Positions 9,472 to 20,550 of a stretch of DNA of 64,000 nt are shown piece after piece (the stretch's first letter is position 1; the number at the start of each line of letters is the position of its first letter). Both the position numbers and the translations under genes were made by a program. The DNA is taken from assembly GCF_007164525.1 (NCBI RefSeq), contig NZ_AP019791.1, forward strand, positions 793,501 through 857,500, written 5' to 3'. This DNA comes from Rubrobacter xylanophilus (lineage in GTDB: Bacteria; Actinomycetota; Rubrobacteria; Rubrobacterales; Rubrobacteraceae). A model generated the notes under the pieces. The model saw only the letters and a list, made by a program, of their open reading frames with translations. It did not search any database and was not told the origin of the DNA.

Positions 9472-10611
9472 CTATGGTTTGGGGTGCTTCGCCACCTCGG
9501 CCCGCGAGCGCATCGCGACGCTCTGCAGCAGCCCCAGCGAGAGCAGGCTCACCACCAGGCTGCTCCTGCCGTAGCTGATGAACGGCAGCGGGATACCGGT
9601 CACCGGCATGATCCCCATGGTCATCCCCACGTTCACGAAGACGTGGAACAGGAAGATGGCCGCCACGCCCACCGAGAGCAGAACCCCGAACCGGTCCCGG
9701 GAGATGGTGGCTATGTGCAGGATGCGCCAGATCAGGACGAAGAACAACAGAAGCAACAAGAAGCTCCCGACAAAGCCCACCCGTTCGGCAAGGTTGGCGA
9801 AGATGAAGTCGGTGTGGTCCTCGGGGAGAAAGCCCAGGTTGGCGAGCGTGGTCGCGTCCAGCCCCTTGCCGGTCAGCCCGCCGGAACCGATGGCCATCTT
9901 GGACTGCGTGACCTGGTAGCCGATCTCGCCGGCCGACTCCGGGTCCAGAAAGGCGGTGAGGCGGGCGATCTGGTACTCCTCCAGGAAACGGAACCTGAGC
10001 GCGAGCAGAGCCGCCAGCACCCCCGATCCCCCCAGCGCTGCCAACTGCCACAGCCGGGCCCCTCCCACGTAGGCCATGACCACGAAGACGGCCCCGAAGA
10101 CCAGCGCCGTCCCGAGATCCGGCTGCAAGAACACCAGAAACGCCGGTACTCCCACCACACCCACCGACCGCAGGAAGACTCCCGGCTCTCCGACCGACCT
10201 GCCGGCGAAGTACCCGGCCAGCACGACCACCAGCAGGAGCTTGGCGAACTCCGAAGGCTGTACCTGCACCGGCCCCACGTCTATCCAGCGCTGGGCCCCG
10301 CCCGCCGCGACCCCGGCCACCAGCACCGTGAGCAGGATCAGTACGACGAACACGTAGATCGGCTTTATGAAGCGCTGCCAGAGACGGTAGTCTATGAGGG
10401 CCAGCGGTATCGCCCCGGCCAATCCAACGGCGAAACCTATGGACTGGTTTATGGCGTAGGCCTCCCGGTCGGTGGTTCCCGCGACGTAGACCGCGAAGAT
10501 CCCGTACGCCGAGAGCAGGAGCGTCACCACCAGCAGCACGGGATCGGCCGAGCGCCAACGGCTTAGGTTGCTGAACGAGGTCGGCGTAGCTTCCCTGCCG
10601 ATCATGGTCAT
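9472..10611 (-). CDS. rodA: RodA peptidoglycan glycosyltransferase (SEDS family)
   Basis: 379 residues, polytopic. SEDS features: NQSIGFAVGLAGAIPLALIDY, VGPVQVQPSEFAKLLLVV, LVFLQPDLGTALVF, and the extracellular stretch DHTDFIFANLAERVGFVGS with the conserved catalytic-region Asp. The C-terminal GIPLPFISYGRSSLVVSLLSLGLLQSV matches RodA/FtsW. Its place after mreBCD marks it as the elongasome polymerase RodA rather than FtsW. The start overlaps mreD by four bases. Confidence 0.94.
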   Translation of the reverse strand: MTMIGREATPTSFSNLSRWRSADPVLLVVTLLLSAYGIFAVYVAGTTDREAYAINQSIGFAVGLAGAIPLALIDYRLWQRFIKPIYVFVVLILLTVLVAGVAAGGAQRWIDVGPVQVQPSEFAKLLLVVVLAGYFAGRSVGEPGVFLRSVGVVGVPAFLVFLQPDLGTALVFGAVFVVMAYVGGARLWQLAALGGSGVLAALLALRFRFLEEYQIARLTAFLDPESAGEIGYQVTQSKMAIGSGGLTGKGLDATTLANLGFLPEDHTDFIFANLAERVGFVGSFLLLLLFFVLIWRILHIATISRDRFGVLLSVGVAAIFLFHVFVNVGMTMGIMPVTGIPLPFISYGRSSLVVSLLSLGLLQSVAMRSRAEVAKHPKP

Positions 10612-11129
10612 CTCTCAGCCTCCCAGCCGCGTCCTTTGGACCTCCGAGCCCGCCGCGCCATCCAGGCCGCGAGCGCATACGCTAGAACACCGTTGATCAA
10701 AGCATCGGGCAGGACCCCCGTGAACAGGTACCCGCCCAGCGCGGGCGCGTACAGTCCCGCGAGCCCCCGAGCCACCACGTTGATGACATCGTAGGCGGCG
10801 ACGGAGAGCGCGGCCACCTGCGCCAGGAGAACCCCCTCCATCCCCTTTCTCCTGACCGTTCCGGCCCGAGCAGCGAGCAGGGCGGCGATCAGACCACCCA
10901 TCGACCCCACCCCGAAGATGCCACCCCCGAGAGCGTCGTAGAGTACCCCGCCGAAGAACCCGATCAGCACGGCCTGCAGGTCCCTCAGCGGGTGGACGGC
11001 GTAGACGATGGCGAGCAGGGTGAACTTGGGAGAGAGGGGCCCCAGCGTCAGGTAGGGGCTCAGCACGGCCTCCAGCAGGGCGCCGAGAGCCACGATGAGC
11101 GAGGCCCGCAGTACGGAGATCTGCTCCAC
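10608..11129 (-). CDS. mreD: Rod-shape protein MreD
   Basis: 173 residues with about five hydrophobic segments. The N-terminus contains LLEAVLSPYLTLGPLSPKFTLLAIVY and there is a GFFGGVLYDALGGGIFGVGSMGGLIAALLAAR membrane region typical of MreD. Assigned by position between mreC and rodA as well as by these features; MreD sequences diverge strongly. It begins 29 bases after mreC. Confidence 0.88.
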   Translation of the reverse strand: MEQISVLRASLIVALGALLEAVLSPYLTLGPLSPKFTLLAIVYAVHPLRDLQAVLIGFFGGVLYDALGGGIFGVGSMGGLIAALLAARAGTVRRKGMEGVLLAQVAALSVAAYDVINVVARGLAGLYAPALGGYLFTGVLPDALINGVLAYALAAWMARRARRSKGRGWEAER

Positions 11130-11158
11130 GCGCTACGCCTCTCGGTATCCGGTGCACT

Positions 11159-12079
11159 CTACCAATCCGTGATCACCCGCACCTCCTCGAGGTCGTCGGG
11201 GTCGACCGCGGGCTCCACGACTATCTTCTTGTACTGGTCGAGGTCCGTGGAGCTCACGGACTCTATGGTCCCCACGAAGAGCCCTGGCGGGAACAGCAGC
11301 TCCCGCCCACCGGACCGGCCGCTGGTGATGACGTAGTCCCCCTCTTCGGCCCGGGCGCTCAGGTCCACGTACTCCACCCCGAAGTACCCCTCGATGTTGG
11401 TCCTGAGGATGCCCTCGCCGTAGGTCACATCCTCCCCGGTGACGGTCGGGTCTACCTGCCCGGAGGAGGGATCGAATTCCACGGGAGGAACTATCTTCAC
11501 CCCAGCGGCGAAGTTGTGGTCGGTGACGAGCATGACCTCGGCGGTGTGCCGGGAGACCTGCCCGGTGGTCCTCCCCACGAGGATGTTGTTGCCCACGATC
11601 ACGGGCATCTGCGGCCGCACGCCGTCTTCGGTGCCGACGTTTATGGTGATCCGGTTGGTGAACTGCTCACCCACCGGCGCGATGACCCGCGCCAGCGGCG
11701 CGTACTCGTAGCCCGGGCGCTGGCCCTCGAGCATCTGCCGCAGCCGCTCGTTCTCCCGGCGAAGGTCGGAGGCCTGGGCGGCCAGGGCCCGCGCGTTGCT
11801 CAACTCCCTCCGCAACCGCTGCTCCTCTCCGCTGAAGGCACCCGAGATCCTGTCCTGCGCGGCGTCGAACGGCGAAACCGCGAGCGAGAGCAGCGCGCGC
11901 ACCGGCCGCAGCACTTCCGCCGCCCCCAGCTGCACCGTGTGCAGGGGGCCGCATCCTCCCCCGGAGGTGCAGTCTCCCTCCTTGACGTAGACGGTAAAGA
12001 GCATCAGGCTCACCAAGCTCAGGGCGAGCACCGCCACGAGCCCCCCGGCCGGGCCGGATCTCTTGCGCCCTACGGTCAC
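11159..12079 (-). CDS. mreC: Rod-shape protein MreC
   Basis: About 306 residues from the GTG at 12079, which lies two bases after the mreB stop. A longer frame to 12154 would run into mreB. One N-terminal membrane helix (GLVAVLALSLVSLMLFTVY) is followed by a coiled coil (LRRELSNARALAAQASDLRRENERLRQML) and the beta-rich MreC core with ARVIAPVGEQFTNRITINVGTEDGVR and the C-terminal VEYVDLSARAEEGDYVITSGRSGG. It scaffolds the elongasome outside the membrane. Confidence 0.93.
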   Translation of the reverse strand: MTVGRKRSGPAGGLVAVLALSLVSLMLFTVYVKEGDCTSGGGCGPLHTVQLGAAEVLRPVRALLSLAVSPFDAAQDRISGAFSGEEQRLRRELSNARALAAQASDLRRENERLRQMLEGQRPGYEYAPLARVIAPVGEQFTNRITINVGTEDGVRPQMPVIVGNNILVGRTTGQVSRHTAEVMLVTDHNFAAGVKIVPPVEFDPSSGQVDPTVTGEDVTYGEGILRTNIEGYFGVEYVDLSARAEEGDYVITSGRSGGRELLFPPGLFVGTIESVSSTDLDQYKKIVVEPAVDPDDLEEVRVITDW

Positions 12080-12081
12080 GG

Positions 12082-13152
12082 CTAACCCGCGAACAGCGCG
12101 CTGCGGTAAGAGTCGATCTCCTCCAGACAGCGGCCGCTGCCTATCGCGACGCACATCAGGGCGTCGTCGGCGACGTGCACCGGGATCCCCGTCTCCCGCC
12201 GCAGCCGCTCGTCCAGGTGCCGGAGCAGCGCCCCACCGCCGACCAGCACCATCCCCCGGTCCATGATGTCCGAAGCCAGCTCCGGAGGGGTGCGGTCCAG
12301 CGTGTCCCGGACGGCGGCGATGATCGCATCCACCGGCACGCTTATCGCCTCGCGCACCTCCTCGCTGGTGATGACCACTGTCTTGGGCAGCCCGGTCACG
12401 AGATCCCGACCGCGGATCTCCGCCGACTCCTCCTCCTCAAGCCGGAAGGCGCTGCCGAGCTCGATCTTGAGCTGCTCAGCGGTCTGGGTGCCGACGGCGA
12501 GCTTGTACTCCTTCTGGATGTAGTTGGTGATCGCGTCGTCGATATCGTCCCCGGCGATCCTGATGGAGGACTTGGTGACTATCCCCCCGAGCGAGACGAC
12601 GGCGACCTCGGTGGTCCCTCCTCCGATGTCCACCACCATCGAACCCTGGGCCTCGTTCACCGGCAGCCCGGCGCCTATGGCCGCCGCGAGCGGCTCCTCT
12701 ATGGTGTAGGCCTGCCGGGCACCGGCCGCCTCGGTGGCCTCCTTGACCGCCCTCAGCTCCACCCCCGTGACCCCAGACGGAACGCACACCACCACCCGAG
12801 GCCCCACCAGAGATCGGAAGAAACCCCGTTTTGGCTGCACCTTGCGGATGAAGTAGGAGAGCATCTTCTCGGTGACCTCGAAGTCGGCGATCACACCGTC
12901 CTTCAGGGGGCGCATGGCGACGATGTTGCCGGGCGTCCGCCCGATCATGCTCTTCGCCGCCGAGCCCACGGCCACCACCCTGTCCGTCTTGGTGTCTATG
13001 GCGACGACCGAGGGCTCGGAGAGAACGATCCCGTGCCCCTTGACGTACACCAGCGTGTTGGCGGTACCCAGATCTATCGCAACGTCTCTCCCGAACAGTC
13101 CTCCGAACATCACGCGCCCCATCCCATATCCGTCCCGAGCCCCAGCCATCAC
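12082..13152 (-). CDS. mreB: Actin-like rod-shape protein MreB
   Basis: Up to 356 residues. The core begins [25 protein letters not shown] (the M at 13110). The ATP-binding motifs are present: phosphate-1 (AIDLGTANT), phosphate-2 ([19 protein letters not shown]) and the adenosine motif ([16 protein letters not shown]). Polymerises under the membrane to guide wall synthesis. Possible starts are GTG 13152, ATG 13149, ATG 13122 and ATG 13110; the later two fit the family best. It follows radC by three bases at most. Confidence 0.95.
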   Translation of the reverse strand: MMAGARDGYGMGRVMFGGLFGRDVAIDLGTANTLVYVKGHGIVLSEPSVVAIDTKTDRVVAVGSAAKSMIGRTPGNIVAMRPLKDGVIADFEVTEKMLSYFIRKVQPKRGFFRSLVGPRVVVCVPSGVTGVELRAVKEATEAAGARQAYTIEEPLAAAIGAGLPVNEAQGSMVVDIGGGTTEVAVVSLGGIVTKSSIRIAGDDIDDAITNYIQKEYKLAVGTQTAEQLKIELGSAFRLEEEESAEIRGRDLVTGLPKTVVITSEEVREAISVPVDAIIAAVRDTLDRTPPELASDIMDRGMVLVGGGALLRHLDERLRRETGIPVHVADDALMCVAIGSGRCLEEIDSYRSALFAG

Positions 13153-13155
13153 GGG

Positions 13156-13836
13156 CTAGAGCATCCCGTGCTGTTTCATGCTGAAGTGTCCCTCGCCCAC
13201 TATGACGTGGTCGAGAACCTCTATCCCGATTATCCTCCCGGCCTCCAGTATCCTCCTCGTCACCTCCCGATCCTCGCGGCTGGGTTCGACCCGGCCGCTG
13301 GGATGGTTGTGGGCGAGCACCACGCTCGCGGCGCTGGCCCGGATGGCCGGTTTGAAGACCTCTCGGGGATGGACGAGCGACGAGGAGAGGGTGCCGACCG
13401 AGACGGTGGGTGCTTCTATCACCTCGTTCTTGGTGTTCAGAAGCACGACCACGAAGTGTTCCCGGTCAAGGTTGGCGATGCGCCCCCTCAAAAGCCCGTC
13501 TACGTCCGCCGGCGATGATATCACGGGGCGTCCGGGGTTGCGAGCGACGCTCAGGCGCCGGGCGAGCTCGAGCGCGGCGAGCAGGATGCAGGCCTTGGCC
13601 TCGCCTATCCCCTTGATCTGCTTGAGCTCGTGGGCGGAGGCGTCGAAGAGGTTGTGCAGTCCCCCGGCCCCGGAGATGACGTCCCCGGCGAGCTCCACCG
13701 CGGTCTTCTCCCGATTCCCGATGCCGAAGAGCAAGCCGAGCAGCTCGGCATCGGAGAGCACCGACGGCCCGCCGGCGAGCAGCCGCTCCCGAGGCCTGAG
13801 CTCCGGCGGAAGCTGCTTTATGGTGTAACGCCCCAT
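13156..13836 (-). CDS. radC: RadC/YeeS family JAB-domain protein
   Basis: 226 residues. The N-terminal helix-hairpin-helix region includes LLFGIGNREKTAVELA and IKGIGEAKACILLAALELARR. The JAB/MPN domain has the metal site AHNHPSGRVEPSREDREVTRRI near residues 172-190, and the C-terminus ends VLDHVIVGEGHFSMKQHGM. Despite the name, a repair role is not established for the family. It sits in the conserved maf-radC-mreB order. Confidence 0.93.
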   Translation of the reverse strand: MGRYTIKQLPPELRPRERLLAGGPSVLSDAELLGLLFGIGNREKTAVELAGDVISGAGGLHNLFDASAHELKQIKGIGEAKACILLAALELARRLSVARNPGRPVISSPADVDGLLRGRIANLDREHFVVVLLNTKNEVIEAPTVSVGTLSSSLVHPREVFKPAIRASAASVVLAHNHPSGRVEPSREDREVTRRILEAGRIIGIEVLDHVIVGEGHFSMKQHGML

Positions 13837-13857
13837 GCCAGGGTATTATAGGCGTCC

Positions 13858-14430
13858 TCAACCTGGTTCGATCCCGTTCTCCCGGAGCATCCGGACGGTG
13901 AGCGGGAGGGGCAGCCCGACTACGTTGGTGTAGTCCCCGAAGATCCACTCGACGAACACCGCGGCCCTCCCCTGCAGGGCGTAACCGCCGGCCTTGCCCA
14001 CCCCCTCCCCGCACCGGGCGTACTCTTCCACCTCGGCGGCGCGGAGGGAACGCATCCTGACCTCGGTCACCGCGTGCCGGACGGCTATCCTGCCCCCCGC
14101 CGCCACGGCGACGCCGGAGTGCACCTCGTGCATCCGCCCCTGCAGCAGACCGAGCATCCGGCGGACGTCCTCCTCGCGCCGGGCCTGCCCGAGGATCCCA
14201 CCATCGGGTCCCCCTGGCAGGTAGACCACGGTGTCGGCCGCCAGGACCACCGCCTCGGGCGAGGCGGCGGCCACGGCTCCGGCCTTGCCCCGGGCGTTGG
14301 CCAGCGCGGTCTCGCGGGGGTCGTCGAGCTCCACCTCTGGGAAGCCGCTGCGGCGGGCCTCGAAGCGGTAGCCCGCCCGCCGCAGCAGCTCGACCCTCCG
14401 GGCGGACTCGGAGGCCAGGATCAGGGTCAT
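13858..14430 (-). CDS. maf: Maf-family nucleoside triphosphate pyrophosphatase
   Basis: 190 residues. [22 protein letters not shown] is the Maf N-terminus (ASxSPRRxxLL with Ser-Ala in place of Ser-Pro). AADTVVYL supplies the catalytic aspartate, and the C-terminal [26 protein letters not shown] matches the family signature. Hydrolyses dTTP/UTP or modified nucleotides and is linked to septation arrest. It lies between ndk and radC. Confidence 0.93.
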   Translation of the reverse strand: MTLILASESARRVELLRRAGYRFEARRSGFPEVELDDPRETALANARGKAGAVAAASPEAVVLAADTVVYLPGGPDGGILGQARREEDVRRMLGLLQGRMHEVHSGVAVAAGGRIAVRHAVTEVRMRSLRAAEVEEYARCGEGVGKAGGYALQGRAAVFVEWIFGDYTNVVGLPLPLTVRMLRENGIEPG

Positions 14431-14437
14431 CTCCGCC

Positions 14438-14839
14438 CTAGCTTCCGAAGAAGAGCCTGAGCTCCCGGGCGGCGGACTCGGGCGAGTCGGAGCCGTGGAC
14501 GAGGTTGTCCGGCATGCTGAGGGCGAGGTCCCCGCGTATCGTGCCGGGGGCGGCCTTGGCCGGATCGGTGGCCCCCATCAGGTTGCGCACGACACCGATC
14601 GCACCCTCGCCCTCCACCCGCATGGCAACCACCGGAGCGGAGGTGATGAACTCGACGAGCTCCCCGAAGAAGGGCTTCTCACGGTGCTCGGCGTAGTGCT
14701 CCTCGGCGAGCTCGCGGCTGACCTGCATCATCTTCAGGTCCTTGATGGTGAGGCCCTTGTTCTCGAGTCGGCGGATGATCTCCCCTATGAGCCTCCTGCG
14801 CACTCCGTCGCCCTTGACCAGAACGAGGGTCTGCTCCAA
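14438..14839 (-). CDS. ndk: Nucleoside diphosphate kinase
   Basis: 133 residues from the TTG at 14839, which is seven bases after GGAGG. A longer frame continues upstream but overlaps the zinc-ribbon gene in another frame. The phospho-histidine lies in [15 protein letters not shown] near residue 114. [19 protein letters not shown] and [26 protein letters not shown] are standard NDK. One oddity: the usual KPDGV near residue 9 reads KGDGV. Slightly shorter than most NDKs (135-150). Confidence 0.93.
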   Translation of the reverse strand: MEQTLVLVKGDGVRRRLIGEIIRRLENKGLTIKDLKMMQVSRELAEEHYAEHREKPFFGELVEFITSAPVVAMRVEGEGAIGVVRNLMGATDPAKAAPGTIRGDLALSMPDNLVHGSDSPESAARELRLFFGS

Positions 14840-14871
14840 GGCAATTCCTCCTTTTCTATCCTTGAGGTCTT

Positions 14872-15369
14872 CTACCAGCCGGTTTTCTTGCCGCTGCGCT
14901 GGTTGGTGCCGCAGTAGGGGCACACCTCCCACTCCATGTTGAGCGGGCGCTCGCAGCTGGGGCAGCGCTTTTTGAGCTCCCAGCCACACGCCGGGCAGAG
15001 GATGAAGTCCCGCTCCACCGGACTTCGGCAGTTGGGGCACAGCGGCATCCGGCTCCTGAGCTCCCGCTCGAGGATGGCGAGCTCCAGCTCGCGCTCGCGG
15101 GACTCCTCCACGTACTCGGGCGGTCGGACGATGAGGTAGACGAGCGAGCCCAAGTACGGGAAGAGGACCGCGACCAGCCCCCACAGCAGCCGGCTCGCGC
15201 CGCGGCGCCCGGCGTCCGTGTAGGTCCAGTAAACGAGCGAGAGCCAGAGCACCACGACGAGGAGCAGAAAGAGCTGACCGGAGATCCTGAGCACCGGGCT
15301 CTCCAGGAAATCGGAGATGGCCTGGAAGGGATCCGGGTCCCGCTGCACCAGCAGCGCCGCGCCCATCAC
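14872..15369 (-). CDS. Membrane protein with C-terminal double zinc ribbon
   Basis: 165 residues, function unknown. Two membrane helices (about 30-55 and 65-85: [24 protein letters not shown] and [23 protein letters not shown]) resemble the PLDc_N-type hairpin. An acidic linker follows ([20 protein letters not shown]). Then come three CxxC or near pairs: CPNC, CPAC, CPSC and CPYC, enough for two zinc ribbons. Start overlaps the stop of the small upstream gene (GTGATG containing TGA), which indicates translational coupling. Confidence 0.75.
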   Translation of the reverse strand: MMGAALLVQRDPDPFQAISDFLESPVLRISGQLFLLLVVVLWLSLVYWTYTDAGRRGASRLLWGLVAVLFPYLGSLVYLIVRPPEYVEESRERELELAILERELRSRMPLCPNCRSPVERDFILCPACGWELKKRCPSCERPLNMEWEVCPYCGTNQRSGKKTGW

Positions 15370-15467
15370 AGGATGAACCTCATCATGCCGTAGTACCCCA
15401 GCGCGAAGGAGACGGCCGCCAACACCAGCAGGAAAAGAACGAGCTTCCAGACCCCGCTAACCCGCAC
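15366..15467 (-). CDS. Small single-helix membrane protein, 33 residues
   Basis: A short gene between folC and the zinc-ribbon protein. GTG at 15465-15467 follows GGGAGG by four bases. The product is a basic N-terminus, one hydrophobic helix ([20 protein letters not shown]) and the tail MMRFIL. Its start overlaps the end of folC in another frame, and its stop overlaps the start of the next gene, so all three are probably translated from one mRNA. No family recognised. A chance frame is possible, but the ribosome site and both overlaps argue for a real gene. Confidence 0.6.
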   Translation of the reverse strand: MRVSGVWKLVLFLLVLAAVSFALGYYGMMRFIL

Positions 15468-16686
15468 GGAGCCTCCCGAGCGCCGCGGCGCAGGTGTAGA
15501 GCGAACCGGTGACGAGCACCACACCACCCCTCTCGGCCATCTCCCTGGCGGCGAGCTCCACCGCCTCGCCGACGTCCTCCACGATCCGGGTATCATGGAG
15601 GCCGAACTCCCGCCGCACCCATCCGGGGTCCGCAGCCCGCTCGTCCTCCGGACGCGTGAGCACCAGCAGGCCGGCCTCCCCCCGCACCGGGACAAGCATA
15701 CTTCCGATGTCCTTGTCCCGCAACACCCCGAAGACGACGCCGAGCGGCCGGTTCCCGAAGACGGACCTCACGGCCCGCAGGACGGCCTCCACCCCCTCCG
15801 GGTTGTGTCCCCCGTCGACGACCACCGGAACCTCCCCCAGCCGGTGGATCTCGAAGCGCCCGGGCAGGAGATGCGGCACCCGTCGGGCGATGCGGCCCCT
15901 GTCGGGGACCTCTCTCCCCAACAGCAACTCAGCCGCCCTCACGCCGAGGGCCACGTTGCAGGCCGCGTACGGCGCCATTCCCCACCCCTCGGGCTCCCCC
16001 TCACCCTCCACGGGCCCGATCAGCCGGGCGCCCCGGCGGGAGGCCTCCTCCCGGGCGATGCGGACGACCCGCGGATCGGAGGTGCCGAGGATGAGCACCG
16101 CCCCCTCCCGCAGGCCGCCGAGCTTCTCCCGGGCCCTCTCCTCGATAGTCTCGCCCAGGATCTCGGCGTGATCCCGCCCGACGTTGGTGAGCACCACCGC
16201 CCCGGGCCGTGCGGCGGTCGTGGCGTCGTGCCGGGCGCCGAGCCCGGCCTCCAGCACCGCCCAGGACAGCCCGGCCTCGCGGAACATCCCCACGGCCCCC
16301 GCGGTGAGGAGCTCGAACTGGGAGGCCGGGATGCCGTGCGCGTCGGCGGTCGAGATCGCCCGGTCCATCCCGGCGGCGAACTCCTCCTCGGAGACGCGCC
16401 GGCCCCGGATCACCACCCGCTCGACGTAGGAAAGGACGTGCGGCGAGAGGTAGGCCCCGGCGGGCTGACCCAACTCCTCCAGGGCGAGGGAGAGGGCCAC
16501 GGCGGTGGTCCCCTTGCCGTTGGTCCCCACTACCTGCACCACCCCGAGCGCACTCTCTGGGCTCCCCAGGGAGCGAAGCAGCGCCTCGACACGCTCGAGC
16601 CCGAGCGTCATCCGCTTTCTGCGGTCGAGCTCCCGGGTGACCTCCGGGAAGGAGCGATGACGCGCTGGAAGGGTTCGCCCGTCCAC
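15457..16686 (-). CDS. folC: Folylpolyglutamate synthase / dihydrofolate synthase
   Basis: 409 residues, Mur-ligase superfamily. The ATP P-loop is VQVVGTNGKGTTAVALSLAL (about 47-66), followed by SPHVLSYVERVVIRGRRVS, the second-domain FEIHRLGEVPVVVDGGHNPEGVEAV and the C-terminal [18 protein letters not shown]. It adds glutamates to folates, a role relevant to the heavy use of tetrahydrofolate elsewhere in this window. GTG start directly abuts the valS stop (TAGGTG). Confidence 0.94.
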   Translation of the reverse strand: MDGRTLPARHRSFPEVTRELDRRKRMTLGLERVEALLRSLGSPESALGVVQVVGTNGKGTTAVALSLALEELGQPAGAYLSPHVLSYVERVVIRGRRVSEEEFAAGMDRAISTADAHGIPASQFELLTAGAVGMFREAGLSWAVLEAGLGARHDATTAARPGAVVLTNVGRDHAEILGETIEERAREKLGGLREGAVLILGTSDPRVVRIAREEASRRGARLIGPVEGEGEPEGWGMAPYAACNVALGVRAAELLLGREVPDRGRIARRVPHLLPGRFEIHRLGEVPVVVDGGHNPEGVEAVLRAVRSVFGNRPLGVVFGVLRDKDIGSMLVPVRGEAGLLVLTRPEDERAADPGWVRREFGLHDTRIVEDVGEAVELAAREMAERGGVVLVTGSLYTCAAALGRLRAG

Positions 16687-19248
16687 CTAGGAGAGGTACT
16701 CGCTCAGGCGCCGCCGGAGCGTCTCGAGGAGTCGGGAGTTCGTCTCGAGCTTGCCGCGCTCGCCCTCGACCACCTCGGCCGGAGCCCGCTCGACGAACTT
16801 CTCGTTGGCGAGCTTCCTGCGGGCCCGCTCCACCTCGCCCTCGACGCGCGAGATCTCCTTCCGCAGCCGCTCCACCTCGAGCCGACGCATCTCCTCGGTC
16901 AGGAAGAGCTCCACGACCACCCCCCCGGCGGTGAGCGTCGCCCGCGCCCCGTCGCCGGGGGAGTCGGCGGGCTCGACCTCCGAGAGCGCCGCGTAGACCT
17001 CGGGCTCCACCCCCTCGGGAACCCGCCCGCGCAGCCGGCCGTCGATCCGGGTCTCGGACCGGAAGGAGCGCACCGCCGAGACGGCCCGCTTGGTCCGCTC
17101 TAGAAGCCGCTCCGCCTCGGGGTCCACGAGGGACGGGTCGTACTCGGGGAAGCGCTGGCGGGCCAGGAGCTCTTTTTCGCCCAACACGCTCGCCATCTCC
17201 TCCGTCGCGAAGGGCATCGCCGGGTGCAGGAGCCGCAGTATGCCGAGGAAGACCTCGCGCAGCACCCGTGGCGTGGCTCCGGAAGGGGCGACCTTGGAGA
17301 TCTCGATGTACCAGTCGGCGAACTCGTGCCAGGCGAAGTCGTAGATCCGGCGCATCGCCTCGGAGAACTCGCACTCCTCGAGGAAGGCGTCGTAGTCGCG
17401 GCAGAGCCGGCTGAAGGACGAGAGGATCCAGCGGTCCGCCGCGGACATCTCCCCCTCCCCGCTCTCCGGCTCCGGGTAGCCCAGGACGAAGCGCATCGCG
17501 TTCCACAGCTTGGTGACGAAGGAGCGGCCCATGGCAGCCCGCTCGTGCGAGTAGGCGAAATCCTGGGTGGAGGACTGGTACAGGAGTCCGAAGCGCACCG
17601 CGTCGGTGCCGTACTCCTCGAAGAGGTCCAGCGGGTCGATGACGTTGCCCTTGGACTTGCTCATCTTGGTACCGTCGGCGGCGAGCACGATGGAGTGGAC
17701 GTTCACCTTCCGGAAGGGGATCTCGCCGGTGAAGCGCAGCCCCATCATGATCATCCGGGCCACCCACAGATACATTATCTCCCGGGCGGTGGAGAGGAGG
17801 CTCGTGGGATAGAAGTACGCCAGGTCTTCCGTCCGCTCCGGCCAGCCCAGGGTGGCGAACGGCCACAGGGCCGAGGAGAACCAGGTGTCGAGGATGTCCG
17901 GATCCTGCCGCCACCCTTCGCCCGGGGACTCCTTGGAGGCCACGACCTCCCCGTCGGGCCCGTACCACACCGGGATGCGGTGTCCCCACCACAGCTGCCG
18001 GGAGACGTTCCAGTCGTGGATGTTCTCCAGCCACCGGATGGTCTCCCGCCGCCAGGAATCGGGGTAGACCTTTATCTTCTCCTCCTTCAGCGCCTCGATG
18101 GCCGGCTCGGCGAGCCGGCGCATGGAGACCCACCACTGCTCGGAGAGCCAGGGCTCTATCACGGTGCCGCACCGGTCGCAGTGCCCAACCCGGAAGGTGT
18201 AGTCCCGGACCTCGCCGAGCAGCCCCTCCTTCTCCAGCCGCTCCACGACCACCCGCCGGGCGTCCTCGCGGGAGAGCCCCTGGAAGGGCCCGCCGTTCTC
18301 GTTTATGGTCCCGTCCGGGTTCATGACGTTCACCGGCTCGAGCCCGAGCCTCCGGCCTATCTCGAAGTCGTTGGGATCGTGGGCAGGGGTCACCTTGAGG
18401 ATGCCGGTCCCGAACTCGGGGTCCACGTGCTCGTCGGCGAAGATGCCGACCTCCCTCTCCACGAAGGGCACCCGCACGCGGCGGCCGATCAGGGCGGCAT
18501 AGCGGCCGTCTCCCGGATGGACGACGAGCGCCACGTCGCCGAGCATCGTCTCGGGGCGGGTGGAGAAGACCTGCACGTAGGGCTTGCCGTCCGGCCCGGG
18601 CCCCTTGCCGTCGGCGAAGGGGTAGCGGATGCCGTAGAGCTTGCCCTCGACCTCCTCGTAGTTGACCTCCAGGTCGCTGATGGCGGAGCGGTCACGCGGG
18701 CACCAGTTGGTGATCCGGTTGCCCCGGTATATGAGCCCCTGGTTGTACAGCTCGACGAAGGCGGTGAGCACCGCGTCCACGTACCGCTCGTCCATGGTGA
18801 AGCGCAGTCGCCGCCAGTCCACGGAGGCCCCCAGGCGCTTGAGCTGTCCCAGGATGGTGCTGCGGGCGTCCAGGGCGAACTCCCAGCAGCGCTCCAGGAA
18901 CGCCTCGCGCCCGAGATCCCACCGGGTCTTGCCCTCCTCGCGCATGAGCTTCCGCTCCACCACGTTCTGCAGGGCGATGGAGGCGTGGTCGGTGCCGGGG
19001 AGCCAGAGCGCCTCCTGGCCCTTCATCCGGGCCCGCCGGACGAGGGTGTCCTGGATGGCGCCGTTCAGCGCGTGTCCCATGTGCAACGCCCCGGTGACGT
19101 TGGGCGGGGGCAGGACTATGCAGTAGGGCTCTTTCTCGGGATCGGGGTCGGCCTCGAAGACGCCGCTGCGTTCCCACTCCTCGTACCAGCGGTCCTCGAC
19201 CGACCGGTGGTCGTAGGTCTTGGGGATCTCGGAGGAAGACCTTGCCAA
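16687..19248 (-). CDS. valS: Valyl-tRNA synthetase
   Basis: 853 residues from the TTG at 19248, seven bases after a GAGGGGG ribosome site and 11 bases after clpX. Class I signatures: PPPNVTGALHMGHALN (HIGH) near residue 45 and KMSKSKGNVIDP (KMSKS). The editing domain lies between them. DYAFS-type anticodon-domain features and a C-terminal coiled coil (EMRRLEVERLRKEISRVEGEVERARRKLA) follow. The frame extends 37 codons further upstream into clpX, which I reject as non-coding. Confidence 0.96.
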   Translation of the reverse strand: MARSSSEIPKTYDHRSVEDRWYEEWERSGVFEADPDPEKEPYCIVLPPPNVTGALHMGHALNGAIQDTLVRRARMKGQEALWLPGTDHASIALQNVVERKLMREEGKTRWDLGREAFLERCWEFALDARSTILGQLKRLGASVDWRRLRFTMDERYVDAVLTAFVELYNQGLIYRGNRITNWCPRDRSAISDLEVNYEEVEGKLYGIRYPFADGKGPGPDGKPYVQVFSTRPETMLGDVALVVHPGDGRYAALIGRRVRVPFVEREVGIFADEHVDPEFGTGILKVTPAHDPNDFEIGRRLGLEPVNVMNPDGTINENGGPFQGLSREDARRVVVERLEKEGLLGEVRDYTFRVGHCDRCGTVIEPWLSEQWWVSMRRLAEPAIEALKEEKIKVYPDSWRRETIRWLENIHDWNVSRQLWWGHRIPVWYGPDGEVVASKESPGEGWRQDPDILDTWFSSALWPFATLGWPERTEDLAYFYPTSLLSTAREIMYLWVARMIMMGLRFTGEIPFRKVNVHSIVLAADGTKMSKSKGNVIDPLDLFEEYGTDAVRFGLLYQSSTQDFAYSHERAAMGRSFVTKLWNAMRFVLGYPEPESGEGEMSAADRWILSSFSRLCRDYDAFLEECEFSEAMRRIYDFAWHEFADWYIEISKVAPSGATPRVLREVFLGILRLLHPAMPFATEEMASVLGEKELLARQRFPEYDPSLVDPEAERLLERTKRAVSAVRSFRSETRIDGRLRGRVPEGVEPEVYAALSEVEPADSPGDGARATLTAGGVVVELFLTEEMRRLEVERLRKEISRVEGEVERARRKLANEKFVERAPAEVVEGERGKLETNSRLLETLRRRLSEYLS

Positions 19249-19259
19249 AGAGAGCCCCC

Positions 19260-20522
<1,263 letters not shown>

Positions 20523-20550
20523 GCCTACGGCCTCCCCTTCCCTCGCTTCC

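Noticed and set aside
16001-18172. A 723-codon minus-strand frame inside valS and folC
   Set aside because: It is an alternate frame of valS with low-complexity Arg/Gly/Ala content and no recognisable motif.
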